Source: DATJPR01 sp035506295
GTDB lineage: Bacteria > Bacteroidota > Ignavibacteria > UBA10030 > UBA6906
NCBI GenBank assembly: GCA_035506295.1
Contig: DATJPR010000074.1
Coordinates: 1 to 30,056 of the forward strand
Direction: 5' to 3'
Length of the DNA: 30,056 nt
Positions 1-8,363 of this stretch are shown here, piece after piece. Every line of letters begins with the position of its first letter. Within the stretch, counting starts at the first letter, position 1. Under the pieces are notes generated by a model, which saw only the letters and a list, made by a program, of their open reading frames with translations, made no database searches and was not told where the DNA came from. The translations under genes were made by a program, and so were the position numbers.

Positions 1-789
1 TCCATCGAGGGAATATCCCGCGATGTGCGGGGTCCCGATTTCCACGAGGTCAAGGAGGCCGCAGTCGAGCGCCGGCTCCCCCTCCCAGACATCCAGCACC
101 GCCCCGCTGATCCATTTCTTTTCGAGAGCTCCACGAAGCGCTGCATTGTCCACCACCGCCCCCCGCGATGTGTTGATAAGAAGGGCATCGCGATGCAGGG
201 CGGCAAGCCGCCGGTCATCTATCAGGTGCACCGTGGCGTCGGCTCCGCTGCGCGTCAGGGGAACATGCAGAGTCACAATATCAGCGCTCAGCACCTCTTC
301 GAGAGGACAGTACTTTGAGTCTCCGGTGGATCGGGCGAGCGGCGGATCGTTCAGTATCACCTCCATCCCCATCGCCCGGGCCATGGCATGAACCCTGCTT
401 CCGACATTGCCCACCCCGACGATCCCGATCGTCGATTCGGCGATGGCCTTGCCGCTCCGCGTGGAATGGACGAGGAGGGCCGCCAGAACATATTCGCAGA
501 CCGAATTCGCATTGCACCCGGGCGCGTTCGCGTACGCGATGCCGTGCGCCTGCAGCCAGGACTCGTCAAGATGATCCGTTCCGATCGTCGTCGTTCCGAC
601 AAACCGCACATGGCTGCCTTCCAGCAAATGCGCGCCGACCTTGACCTCGGAGCGCACGATGATGGCGTCCGCGTCCTTTACCCGCTCGGGTGAAAATTCA
701 GACGTGTCGATGGCCGTCACATCTCCGACCGTGGAAAAGGCCTCGACAATAAGGGGGGTGTTTTTATCAACAACGATGCGAGCACTCAC
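1..789 (-). CDS. pdxB: Erythronate-4-phosphate dehydrogenase, partial (C-terminus outside window)
   Basis: NAD-dependent D-isomer 2-hydroxyacid dehydrogenase that oxidises 4-phosphoerythronate in the DXP-dependent pyridoxal phosphate pathway. The 263 visible residues include the PdxB-like stretch GTDHLDESWL and APGCNANSVCEYV (about 70-101), a Rossmann motif GVGNVG at 125-130, NDPP at 148-151 (the cofactor acidic residue region), and the catalytic Arg209, Glu237 and His255 in TPHIAGYSLDG. That last motif separates PdxB from SerA and other family members. The E. coli protein is about 378 residues, so roughly 115 C-terminal residues lie beyond the left edge. The start is GTG at 787-789, preceded by an AAGGA ribosome binding site; the nearby upstream ATG is out of frame. 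It appears to stand apart from the next leftward gene, which ends at a terminator about 140 bases upstream of this start. Confidence 0.9.
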   Translation of the reverse strand, partial: MSARIVVDKNTPLIVEAFSTVGDVTAIDTSEFSPERVKDADAIIVRSEVKVGAHLLEGSHVRFVGTTTIGTDHLDESWLQAHGIAYANAPGCNANSVCEYVLAALLVHSTRSGKAIAESTIGIVGVGNVGSRVHAMARAMGMEVILNDPPLARSTGDSKYCPLEEVLSADIVTLHVPLTRSGADATVHLIDDRRLAALHRDALLINTSRGAVVDNAALRGALEKKWISGAVLDVWEGEPALDCGLLDLVEIGTPHIAGYSLDG

Positions 790-933
790 GTGATCCTTGC
801 CTCATGTGCCCTGTCAACGGCCTACTGTCGACTGTTTGCTTTCTCCTGTCCGCTGCCTGCAGTCCGCCGTTGCCTGTCTTACCGAATAACGTGAGATCAC
901 GGATGTCAATCAAGAAGCGTCACCTCCTCACGC

Positions 934-966
934 AAACAAAAACCCCTGACGATGTCGTCAGGGGTT
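934..966 (-). terminator. Rho-independent terminator after the barrel gene
   Basis: A perfect inverted repeat (AACCCCTGAC ... GTCAGGGGTT, 941-966, six-base loop) is followed on the minus strand by a T-rich run (TTTTTGTTT). It lies 30 bases past the stop of the outer-membrane barrel gene and would end the lipoprotein/barrel transcript before pdxB. Confidence 0.9.
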
Positions 967-995
967 GGCAAAAGTCGGTTCTTCTGCTGATTGGT

Positions 996-2387
996 CTAGA
1001 ACCTGAATTTCATGCCTGCCGAGACCGCTCCATAGGAAACCGTCTTGGGGGAGAAGAGCCAGCCCAGGTCTTCCGAGGCAAGATCGAGCTCGAAGAGGCC
1101 GAGGTGGACGCCAAGACCGAGTGCGAAGTCTGTATGGTCAGGACCTCCCCAGGAATAGCCGGTACGAATCGGGAGAAAGCGGAAGGGGCTCCACTCCATC
1201 CCGAGAGCAACCCGCGTTCCCGCCGGAGTCCCCGGCGCGTCAAAGAGCACCTGATCGACGTCGCATCCCACCGTCAACTCGCCGAAGACGATGCCGCGAA
1301 TGAGAGGAAGGTCGGTCACTTTCATTGCCGCCCCGAGGCGGATGGTCGTTGGCAACGGGGTTGAGAAGGGAGCCCCCGGTGTTGACGTCCCCTGTAATGC
1401 CTTCTCAACCCCGTCGCGCTGCCCCGCATCGAGGGGGTTGTCGACGACGAATGCGCTGTCTGCCTGCGCCGTGCGGACGTTTCGCGTCCATGTGATCGAG
1501 CCGATATCCGTGACACTGATGCCGAGACGAAGAGCGCTCGTGAGTTCGGTGGTTGCACCGATATCCAGCCCCATCCCCGATCCCGCAGGCGCCGGGAACG
1601 GTGAGAATCCCGCGTCTGAGTTGCCGGTCAGAGGATCGATGCCGGCGGTGCGATTGTGCATGTCGACGGTCCCATGAAGGACGCCATCCGTTCCGGTTGC
1701 CAGCCGGGAGTTGAAACTTGTCAGTTCAGCATAACCGAAGCCATGGACCACCTTCACCGTCACGCCGACGCCAAGAACCGGCAGACCGAAGGGGTGGTGG
1801 AGGGTGGTTGCCAGGGTGATCCCGTACTCACGGATCCACCACGCGCTGAGCGCCGATTCATGAAAATCATACACGGATCCTGGTGTGTTCCCATAAAAGA
1901 GAAAGCGCACGTACTCGCTCGGGATGCGCGCCTGCGCAGAAGCGTTTTCGGTCATCGTGAATGCGAGACTCCCGATCCCTGTGTGGATCGCGAGTCCGAC
2001 CGGCCTGGCTTCCAGATCAAAACCGATGGTCCCGACACCATTTGGAAACACGCTCAGGATGTGCTGCTTGTCCGCATCGGAGAGGTTTCTGGCAACCCGG
2101 GTGTTGCCCGAATCCTGGCCGGTAAAGTACGACGTGTAAAGATCGTACGTGAAGAAATCGCTCCCAACATGTACGCCGATCGGCAGAAGCGCAAAGGTGA
2201 ATGTTGTGCTGTCGCCGTCCAGGCCTGCGGGGTTCAACAGCGCCGCGTCGAGCCCGCGAGCCATGGCGGTGTAGACGTGCCCCATGCCCAGACCCTGGAT
2301 GCTGGTCCTCTCTCCTGTCCCGGCCATCGAAACGGCCGCCACCAGGGACATGGCGAGGATGCTGGTAACAATTCTCGTGGTCTTCAC
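996..2387 (-). CDS. Outer-membrane beta-barrel protein, PorV/FadL-like
   Basis: Predicted outer-membrane protein of 463 residues. A signal peptide (Lys2, hydrophobic core about 6-20, cleavage after SMA near residue 22) is followed by the stretch GLGMGHVYTAMARGLDAALLNPAGL, which resembles the N-terminus of PorV/FadL-like barrels with a conserved NPAGL. The rest alternates short amphipathic strands with Gly/Asp turns and ends in GMKFRF, a typical C-terminal barrel strand closing in Phe. I place the start at GTG 2385-2387, which overlaps the upstream stop as GTGA and has a GGGGGTG site seven bases before it. An in-frame GTG at 2417 would add ten residues before the signal peptide and is less likely. 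It is coupled to the lipoprotein gene upstream, so the two products may act together at the cell surface. The substrate or partner is not evident. Confidence 0.75.
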   Translation of the reverse strand: MKTTRIVTSILAMSLVAAVSMAGTGERTSIQGLGMGHVYTAMARGLDAALLNPAGLDGDSTTFTFALLPIGVHVGSDFFTYDLYTSYFTGQDSGNTRVARNLSDADKQHILSVFPNGVGTIGFDLEARPVGLAIHTGIGSLAFTMTENASAQARIPSEYVRFLFYGNTPGSVYDFHESALSAWWIREYGITLATTLHHPFGLPVLGVGVTVKVVHGFGYAELTSFNSRLATGTDGVLHGTVDMHNRTAGIDPLTGNSDAGFSPFPAPAGSGMGLDIGATTELTSALRLGISVTDIGSITWTRNVRTAQADSAFVVDNPLDAGQRDGVEKALQGTSTPGAPFSTPLPTTIRLGAAMKVTDLPLIRGIVFGELTVGCDVDQVLFDAPGTPAGTRVALGMEWSPFRFLPIRTGYSWGGPDHTDFALGLGVHLGLFELDLASEDLGWLFSPKTVSYGAVSAGMKFRF

Positions 2388-4471
2388 TTGTTCACCCCCA
2401 TCGAGCATTCTGTCCACACATACACGTGAATTGCATCGCTCGTCCGGAACGACACAGTGGAGCCGCCCTGCGCTGACGCCAGGGAGACTTCATAATCGAC
2501 GTAGGATGCCGCCGAATACTGTTGCGCCTCGGCGTGGTTCAAATCCACCTCGAGATTCGAGACACCCCGCGCGGCAGAGAACCCCTGTGCATCGATGGAG
2601 GCCGCTGCCACGCTCAGGAACCCGCCCGATTGCGGGAGCGCAAGGATCTCGCGGTGCATGGCGTCCAGGATATGGATCCGCACGCTGACGTCAGCCGGCA
2701 GGCCGTTCTGCAACTCCACATGAAGCTTTGCGGTATTCACATTCTTGAGTTGATCCTGCCCCGGCTTCTTATTGCTGCCATCCTCGGCAAGTCCGAAATC
2801 CACGGTGTCCCGATACGTCGCCTTGGTGATGCCGATCGTGAGAGGAATCGCCAACGCAACGCTCCCGCCGAATGTGCACGAACTCGAGAGGCCTCCCGCC
2901 TTGAGGGGGTCGGTGGTATAGCAGTCCGGCGGATTGACGAGGACTTTGCCCGTCAGGTGGAGCGAATCGGGAAGTCCCTCTGTGAACTGGCTCAGGAAAC
3001 TCCCCACCTCCGACTGATCGAACGTGATCGTTGACATGCCGGGAAAAATGCGGCGCTGGGCTGCAGGAATCGCAAGCGTTGCCACTTTGCCGTCCGAACG
3101 GGCGGCGGTCAGGTTCAGATACAGGTCCGCAGGGTACCCGACGCCGGAATACGCGTTGAAGACCAGCGAAGCAGAGGGAATGACAAATTGCCCCTTGAGC
3201 TTCGATGTGAGCTTGTTCGTCGCGATCCCGATTGCGGTATTGACATTGACCCATGTCGGCTTCAACGCTCCACTCACGGTGTCCACAACGATCGGGGAAC
3301 CGGGAGTCATGGCAATTTGAACTTTGTCGGTGTCATGGATCGTCACAGTGGTATTGACTGCCGTCGGAATGATTACGCTGCTCGTCAACTGCAGTGCGTT
3401 CAGCATCTGCCCCGGCGCGGATTGGAATTCGCATCCTGTGAGGTCCATTTCATAGGTCTTGGAGTTGCTCGACGCGAGATAGACGCTGTCCTCATATGGC
3501 GAGAGCGTCCCGCCATTGCGCTTGTAGAGATTATCGAGGCGAAACTTGAACTGGACGCCGACGTTGATATTGTTCACAAAGGCAAAATGCAGCTCCCCGC
3601 TCCGCATCCCGATGAGTTTCACCATCGTCGAATCGTCGAGCTGCACAGTGGTTTGATCGTTGTCAACAAGACGTTGTGCGGGAACAGATGCGAGTTGCGC
3701 ACTCGCGGCGCGGGCTTCGTCAAAACTCACGGTCGCGACCAACAGGGAATCTGTCGGGAAGGCCACAATCTGCCCTGAACCGGGAGTGGAGAAGGACAGG
3801 CCGGAGACGGTCACATCTGCGCCGAATCTGGCTCCACTAAGATCCGAATAGCTCACAGCGGCCTGGCCTGGCTGGATTGTCCGCCCGCCGAAATCGAACC
3901 GGGTGATCGCGCCACCTTGTTCGTCCAGGACAACGATCTGTTGCTGGGGGGTGATCGCGATCGGCATGTTGTTTTTCAGCCTCAGCCCCATGGTCCCTGA
4001 CTTGAACGTCACGCTTCCGGATAGACCCGTCGTGGTTTGCACATCTTTGATTGTCAAGATTTCCGGAGGGATCGGCGACCGTATACCAGGAGAAATTCCT
4101 GTATTGAGGTTTACGGTCATGGTGTTCAAGTTCACGACGAACGATCCGAGCTCGACGTGTGCGTTGGCCGCCGTCGGCGTGATCGAAAGCTGATCTCCGA
4201 TAGAAACGGGGTTTGCGGTCACGACCGAGGAAAAAATGATCCTATTGGCCGCGTCGGATTTCACAGTCGTGGAGTCGTTCAGGATCAGGTCGCTCATCGA
4301 CACATCCTTGACTGCAACGGGAAACGTCAGCGAGACATCCCAGGACGGAGGAACAGGAGTCAGGGGATCTTTGAAGCAGTTGAGCGCGCTCAATGCGAGC
4401 AGGACGACGAAGAGCGTGCCGACGATGTTCCTGGACTTGCACGGCCATTCGAATACGGCAGGTCGTTTCAT
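2384..4471 (-). CDS. Large putative surface lipoprotein, unknown function
   Basis: A 695-residue exported protein. The N-terminus has basic residues, a hydrophobic segment (about 17-30) and Cys32 in LSALNC, an imperfect lipobox with Asn at -1, followed by DPLTPVPPSWDVSLTFPV. A Cys then Pro-rich linker and a WDV...P motif is common at the start of secreted all-beta proteins in Bacteroidetes/Ignavibacteria; I know no function for it. The remainder is rich in Thr, Ser, Val and Asp, with beta-strand periodicity and no enzyme motif or transmembrane helix that I can see. The start ATG has a GGGGGAG site four to five bases upstream. It is the first gene of a two-gene unit and overlaps the barrel gene by four bases (GTGA). 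It could be a surface-exposed partner of the barrel or an independent extracellular protein. Confidence 0.7.
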   Translation of the reverse strand: MKRPAVFEWPCKSRNIVGTLFVVLLALSALNCFKDPLTPVPPSWDVSLTFPVAVKDVSMSDLILNDSTTVKSDAANRIIFSSVVTANPVSIGDQLSITPTAANAHVELGSFVVNLNTMTVNLNTGISPGIRSPIPPEILTIKDVQTTTGLSGSVTFKSGTMGLRLKNNMPIAITPQQQIVVLDEQGGAITRFDFGGRTIQPGQAAVSYSDLSGARFGADVTVSGLSFSTPGSGQIVAFPTDSLLVATVSFDEARAASAQLASVPAQRLVDNDQTTVQLDDSTMVKLIGMRSGELHFAFVNNINVGVQFKFRLDNLYKRNGGTLSPYEDSVYLASSNSKTYEMDLTGCEFQSAPGQMLNALQLTSSVIIPTAVNTTVTIHDTDKVQIAMTPGSPIVVDTVSGALKPTWVNVNTAIGIATNKLTSKLKGQFVIPSASLVFNAYSGVGYPADLYLNLTAARSDGKVATLAIPAAQRRIFPGMSTITFDQSEVGSFLSQFTEGLPDSLHLTGKVLVNPPDCYTTDPLKAGGLSSSCTFGGSVALAIPLTIGITKATYRDTVDFGLAEDGSNKKPGQDQLKNVNTAKLHVELQNGLPADVSVRIHILDAMHREILALPQSGGFLSVAAASIDAQGFSAARGVSNLEVDLNHAEAQQYSAASYVDYEVSLASAQGGSTVSFRTSDAIHVYVWTECSMGVNK

Positions 4472-4834
4472 GGTACTCCCCCCAGGGTGCGTGAAAAACC
4501 TACTCTGTTATCAGAATCTTGATTCACTGAGGTTCAAAGGGGGTGCCACGCGGGCGTCCGTGTGCCTTCAGTCACGTGAAGCCATAAGATCCTTCACGGA
4601 ACAATGTTACAGACGCCAGACTCGACCAGCACATGGACTTCAGGTCCAAAGATGCCTGCGCGACTTGAAGGTTCTGCAAATGTTGGTTACAGAGAGGTGA
4701 GTCAGGGGTGAGGAGTTACCGATGTATAGTGTGCGGTGAGCAACGAGGAAGATCTATATGACGATGGTCACGGGGGTCGCGTGCGAGGAACAACACGCGA
4801 CCCCGGACAACGGCAGAAGAATTGGGTCGATGGT
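4472..4834. other. Intergenic region without a gene
   Basis: These 363 bases lie between the DUF3467 gene and the large lipoprotein gene, both on the minus strand. No convincing reading frame is present on either strand. The right end holds the hairpin at 4773-4804. A weaker inverted repeat (CTTCAGGTC at 4638-4646 with GACTTGAAG at 4662-4670, one mismatch) lies in the middle. The promoter of the lipoprotein gene should lie near 4490-4560. A loose TTGAAC/GATAAC pair with a 19-base spacer is visible there but is not convincing. Confidence 0.6.
4773..4804 (-). terminator. Strong hairpin downstream of the DUF3467 gene, no T-run
   Basis: GGGGTCGCGTG (4773-4783) and CACGCGACCCC (4794-4804) form a perfect 11-bp stem with a 10-base loop, starting 31 bases after the DUF3467 stop. 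No T-run follows on either strand. It could be a processing or stabilising 3' structure, or a terminator needing a factor. Assignment to the minus strand rests on the upstream gene only. Confidence 0.45.
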
Positions 4835-5161
4835 TTAGTGGACCTTTTCGTCCGGTCCGATCGGCTGAAAGCCGTAGCCGCCCGACGGATCCTGTCCGTG
4901 AATCTTGATCTCGCCAAACTTCAGCTCATACTTTGCAGTGTTGTCCTCCAGCGCTCGCAGAAGAAGCTTCGCGTGCTGTGGGGTCATGATAATGCGGGCA
5001 TGAACTTTGGCCTTCGGTACGCCCGGCAACACCCGGGTGAAATCAATGACAAACTCTGCAGGCGAATGGGTGATGATCGCCAGATTGCTATAGATGCCTT
5101 CTGCTTCCTTTTCTCCCAGCTCGATGTTGATCTGCTGTCCCTGCACGGGTTGATCAGTCAT
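4835..5161 (-). CDS. DUF3467 family protein
   Basis: A 108-residue soluble protein that I recognise as DUF3467, a small family of unknown function found in many bacteria. The diagnostic stretch is YSNLAIITHSPAEFVIDF, followed by the Pro-rich link LPGVPKAKVHARIIMTP and a helix QHAKLLLRALEDNTAKYE. The whole family length is present and there is no signal peptide or membrane segment. The ATG at 5159-5161 is preceded by GAGGAGA at ideal spacing. The gene sits downstream of the TPR lipoprotein gene, but a strong terminator lies immediately upstream of its ribosome binding site, so it is probably expressed only by read-through or from a promoter overlapping that terminator. The molecular role is unknown. 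Confidence 0.85.
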   Translation of the reverse strand: MTDQPVQGQQINIELGEKEAEGIYSNLAIITHSPAEFVIDFTRVLPGVPKAKVHARIIMTPQHAKLLLRALEDNTAKYELKFGEIKIHGQDPSGGYGFQPIGPDEKVH

Positions 5162-5173
5162 ATCTTCTCCTCG

Positions 5174-5203
5174 AAAAAAAAAGCCCCGCCGATGCGACGG
5201 GGC
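5174..5203 (-). terminator. Rho-independent terminator after the TPR lipoprotein gene
   Basis: On the minus strand, GCCCCG ... CGGGGC (5183-5203, inner pairs extended through one G-T wobble to a CAT loop) is followed by nine T residues. It begins 18 bases past the TPR gene stop. The T-run ends next to the GAGGAGA ribosome binding site of the DUF3467 gene. Confidence 0.93.
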
Positions 5204-5221
5204 ATGGTGCGCAACGATGAT

Positions 5222-6400
5222 TTACTGGCCCTTGAGGAGCTTATCGGCCCGTTCGAACGCCGCCTTCGATTTGTCGGGCTGATTGATGATCGCGTACAAC
5301 CGCCCCAGTTGCTGCCAGAGCGCTGCGTCGTCCGGCCGGACCTCAGAACTCTTCTCCAGATACGGGAGGGCAAGTTTGAACTTCTCGAGATAGCTGTCAT
5401 CGAGCTTCACCTGCTTCCCTTTCCCCGCCTTCTTCTGATCCGCTTCGGCTTTTTCGGTTGACTCTTTTCTCATCGAGACGCCCCAATTCAGATACGCCAC
5501 GCCGAGGTTGTAACGGGCGTCGGAGTAATTCGGGTCGATCTCGATGGCCTTGCTGAACTGCTCGATGCTCTGGGGAAACTTGTCCTGCTTCAAAAGGAAA
5601 ACACCATAGGCGTACCGGAAGAATTTGTTGTTCGGATTCTTGGTGACGGCGCCGTCCGTCAGGGCGAGGGCTTTGTCGGAGTTCTTCGTCCGGTCGTACA
5701 CATCGATGAGGTTGGTGATGTTGACGGTGCTGTCAGGCTCCAACTCATACGCCTTTTCGAACGGCGGGATCGCCTTCAGGAACTCATTCTGGGCGGCGGA
5801 TTCGTTCTTGGCATTGAGATAGTCGTTCGCGATCTGGTAGTGAACGCTGCCGAGCAGCCTGGCAGCATCGGCCGATTTGGGATCCTTTTCCAGGCACGTG
5901 CTCAGCAAGGAGATCGCGCCATCATAATCCTTTTTCGCATAGGAGCAAAGACCCGCAACGTAATAGGTGTTGGCGCTGTCGGGCTCCATGGCGATCGCGA
6001 CTCTGAATGAATCCAGGGCCGCAGTGTATTTCGAAGAGTCTTGCATCCCTCCGTTGTACAGTCGCACCCCCTCGTTGAACATCGACCCCCATGTGGCAAG
6101 GCGGTTCCGGCTGATCTCCGCTTTGTGGGCGTCCGAGATCTGCAGCGCACGGTTGTACGCCTCGTTCATCCCCATGTAGTTCTTCAGCTCAAGCCGGACG
6201 CTGCCGAGAAGATACCACGCCTCTTCGTCTTTCTCGTTCTTGACCACGGCCTTCGCAAGGCTCTGTTCGGCTTTGTCCCACTGCTTTTGCTGCATATAAA
6301 GTTTTGCACTGGTGGTTTCGGCCGATCCGCACTGAAACCCGGTGGTCGAGAAGAATACGACCGTCACGGCCAGGATCGCCAGAAGGGTTAGACGATTCAT
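5222..6400 (-). CDS. Tetratricopeptide-repeat (TPR) exported protein, likely lipoprotein
   Basis: A 392-residue exported protein. The N-terminus MNRLTLLAIL plus a hydrophobic core ends at Cys24 (TTGFQCGSAE), an imperfect lipobox, so outer-membrane anchoring is likely but not certain. The mature part is almost entirely TPR helices. Recognisable repeats include SAKLYMQQKQWDKAEQSLAK (about 31-50), EAWYLLGSVRLELKNY, NTYYVAGLCSYAKKDYDGA and SDARYNLGVAYLNWG, with a Lys-rich insertion near 330-345. TPR proteins scaffold protein-protein contacts, often in envelope assembly; no partner is encoded beside it. I chose ATG 6400 because GGAG lies five to six bases upstream and the signal peptide starts there; a 24-residue upstream extension has no export features. 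It is a single-gene unit ending at the 5174-5203 terminator, divergent from the HIT gene. Confidence 0.85.
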   Translation of the reverse strand: MNRLTLLAILAVTVVFFSTTGFQCGSAETTSAKLYMQQKQWDKAEQSLAKAVVKNEKDEEAWYLLGSVRLELKNYMGMNEAYNRALQISDAHKAEISRNRLATWGSMFNEGVRLYNGGMQDSSKYTAALDSFRVAIAMEPDSANTYYVAGLCSYAKKDYDGAISLLSTCLEKDPKSADAARLLGSVHYQIANDYLNAKNESAAQNEFLKAIPPFEKAYELEPDSTVNITNLIDVYDRTKNSDKALALTDGAVTKNPNNKFFRYAYGVFLLKQDKFPQSIEQFSKAIEIDPNYSDARYNLGVAYLNWGVSMRKESTEKAEADQKKAGKGKQVKLDDSYLEKFKLALPYLEKSSEVRPDDAALWQQLGRLYAIINQPDKSKAAFERADKLLKGQ

Positions 6401-6578
6401 GATTACTCCACAGAATAGGAAAGTGATGGGGACGGCATGCGTAGGCCTACAATCTACCCATTCCCCCTGCAAAAATCAACAGATCGCGTCAACTCTTCTT
6501 CGTTGACTTTCGGACGCCTTTTTGATAGGTTCCCCTACGAGATTTCTTGTGTTGAACATTTCATCTCTCTCGAATCTT

Positions 6579-7028
6579 GTGGGAAAAAACAGCCCGGCCG
6601 ACGACCCCGCGAACTGCGCTTTCTGCAAAATCATACGGAAGGAAGCTCCGGCAGAAATTCTCTTCGAGAATGATCGCACGATCGCTCTGCTCGACATTCG
6701 CCCGATCCACCATGGCCATGCCCTGATCATCCCGAAGGTCCACTGTGTCGACTTTCTTGCGCTCCCCGAAGAGTTCCTCCACGACATCCTGCTCACCACT
6801 CAGATCGTCGCACGCGGCCTGGTTGAGACGCTGGGGCTCGAAGGGTTCAATGTTTTTTCGAACAATGGTCGCATCGCCGGACAATCGGTATTTCACTTTC
6901 ATGTCCATGTGACACCGCGCTATCCCGACGATGACATCCATTTTGTCCTCCGGCTGAAGGAGTATCCGCAGGGGGTGATGACGGAACTCGGGACGAGGCT
7001 GAGGGAGAGCATTGAACGGGGGAGATAG
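6579..7028 (+). CDS. HIT family protein (histidine triad nucleotide-binding)
   Basis: A small nucleotide hydrolase/transferase of the histidine triad superfamily, acting on phosphoramidates or dinucleoside polyphosphates. From the GTG at 6579 the protein is 149 residues: NCAFCKII near 12-19 (the Cys pair common in HIT proteins), IRPIHHGHALIIPKVH (41-55), and the catalytic triad HFHVHV at 106-111 in VFHFHVHVTPRY. The start is uncertain. There is no in-frame ATG upstream of the conserved region, and alternatives are GTG 6549 and TTG 6522. None has a good ribosome binding site. I chose 6579 because residues before it look non-coding and homologues start close to the CxFC motif. It lies 69 bases upstream of icd on the same strand, so co-transcription is possible. 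Confidence 0.85.
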   Translation: MGKNSPADDPANCAFCKIIRKEAPAEILFENDRTIALLDIRPIHHGHALIIPKVHCVDFLALPEEFLHDILLTTQIVARGLVETLGLEGFNVFSNNGRIAGQSVFHFHVHVTPRYPDDDIHFVLRLKEYPQGVMTELGTRLRESIERGR

Positions 7029-7097
7029 CAGGGGGAGAACGGAAGACTCTGAGATTTTGAGCGGTTGGGTATTCAGACAAATCTGCAGGAGATGCAC

Positions 7098-8351
7098 ATG
7101 GCGTCGTACGCAAAACTGAAACCGCCGACTACCGGTGAACGCATCACCATCAAGGACGGCGCTCTACGCGTCCCGGACCAACCGGTCATTCCCTTCATCG
7201 AAGGAGACGGCACCGGGCCGGATATCTGGCGCGCTTCGCAGATCGTCTTCGACGCGGCGGTACAGAAGGCGTACGGCGGAAAGCGATCGATCGTCTGGTT
7301 CGAGGTGTTCGCGGGCGAGAAGGCGAACGAAGTCTATGGCGCCAATACCTGGATGCATGACGACACGATCAATGCCATCAAGGAATACATGGTGGCGATC
7401 AAGGGACCGCTCACGACTCCCGTCGGCGGAGGGATCCGTTCGATCAACGTCGCCCTCCGTCAGATGTTGGACCTCTATGTCTGCCTGCGGCCCGTCCAGT
7501 ACTTCAAGGGTGTTCCCTCCCCCGTCAAGCGGCCGGACCTGATCGACATGGTCATCTTCCGTGAGAACACCGAAGACATTTACGCAGGGATCGAATGGAA
7601 GGCGGGAACGCCTGAGGCGCAAAAAGTCGTGGGCTGGCTCCAGGGGGAGATGGGCGTCAAGAAAATTCGATTTCCCGAAAGCTCATCGATCGGCATCAAG
7701 CCGGTCTCCAAGGAAGGAACGGAACGGCTCGTGCGCGCGGCGATTTCTTATGCGCTCAACCAGAGGAGAAAAAGCCTCACGCTGGTGCACAAGGGAAATA
7801 TCATGAAGTTCACCGAGGGCGGGTTCCGCGACTGGGGGTACGAACTCGCCAAACGCGAATTTTCCGGGAAGGTCGTCTCCTGGGAAGAATGCAACGGCAC
7901 TCCGCCGCCCGGGACTCTCCTTCTCAAAGACGTCATCGCCGACGCCTTCCTCCAACAGATCCTCACCCGTCCCGGGGAGTACGATGTCATCGCAACGTTG
8001 AACCTCAACGGGGACTACATCTCCGATGCACTCGCCGCACAGGTGGGGGGCATCGGTATCGCTCCCGGAGGCAACATCAACTATATCACCGGCCATGCGG
8101 TCTTCGAAGCGACTCATGGGACGGCGCCGAAGTACGCCAACCAGGACAAGGTGAACCCCGGATCCGTCATCCTCTCCGGCGAAATGATGTTCCGGTATCT
8201 CGGTTGGAATGAGGCGGCTGACCTGATTCTGCAAGGGCTCGAAAAGACCATTCAGAACCGGACGGTGACCTACGACTTCGCACGGCTGATGGAGAATGCG
8301 AAGGAGGTAAAATGCTCGGAGTTTGGCAAGGCGATCGTGGCGAACATGTAG
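7098..8351 (+). CDS. icd: Isocitrate dehydrogenase, NADP-dependent
   Basis: Oxidative decarboxylation of isocitrate to 2-oxoglutarate with NADP+, a TCA-cycle step in the cytoplasm. The 417-residue protein is close to full-length E. coli Icd in size and sequence. It has IEGDGTGPDI (34-43), the substrate loop TTPVGGGIRSINVALRQ with the regulatory-site Ser115 equivalent to E. coli Ser113, FRENTEDIYAG, LVHKGNIMKFTEG, NLNGDYISDALAAQVGG and the cofactor loop HGTAPKYANQDKVNPGS. The Lys-Tyr in that loop and the later VTYDFARLM match NADP-specific rather than NAD-specific enzymes. The ATG at 7098 has AGGAG seven to eleven bases upstream; a TTG 33 bases earlier is less likely. No aceK kinase/phosphatase is visible nearby, so use of Ser115 for control is open. 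It converges on the bacilliredoxin gene with only 12 bases between stops. Confidence 0.97.
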   Translation: MASYAKLKPPTTGERITIKDGALRVPDQPVIPFIEGDGTGPDIWRASQIVFDAAVQKAYGGKRSIVWFEVFAGEKANEVYGANTWMHDDTINAIKEYMVAIKGPLTTPVGGGIRSINVALRQMLDLYVCLRPVQYFKGVPSPVKRPDLIDMVIFRENTEDIYAGIEWKAGTPEAQKVVGWLQGEMGVKKIRFPESSSIGIKPVSKEGTERLVRAAISYALNQRRKSLTLVHKGNIMKFTEGGFRDWGYELAKREFSGKVVSWEECNGTPPPGTLLLKDVIADAFLQQILTRPGEYDVIATLNLNGDYISDALAAQVGGIGIAPGGNINYITGHAVFEATHGTAPKYANQDKVNPGSVILSGEMMFRYLGWNEAADLILQGLEKTIQNRTVTYDFARLMENAKEVKCSEFGKAIVANM

Positions 8352-8363
8352 TCGCCTGCCCCC

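Noticed and set aside
1656..2429. A 257-codon plus-strand frame opposite the barrel gene
   Set aside because: No ribosome binding site or domain; the minus strand has a signal peptide and barrel pattern.
6503..6530. TTGACT followed by GATAGG as a promoter for the HIT gene
   Set aside because: The -10 match is poor and the spacing uncertain, so I did not list it. If real it would exclude the TTG start at 6522.
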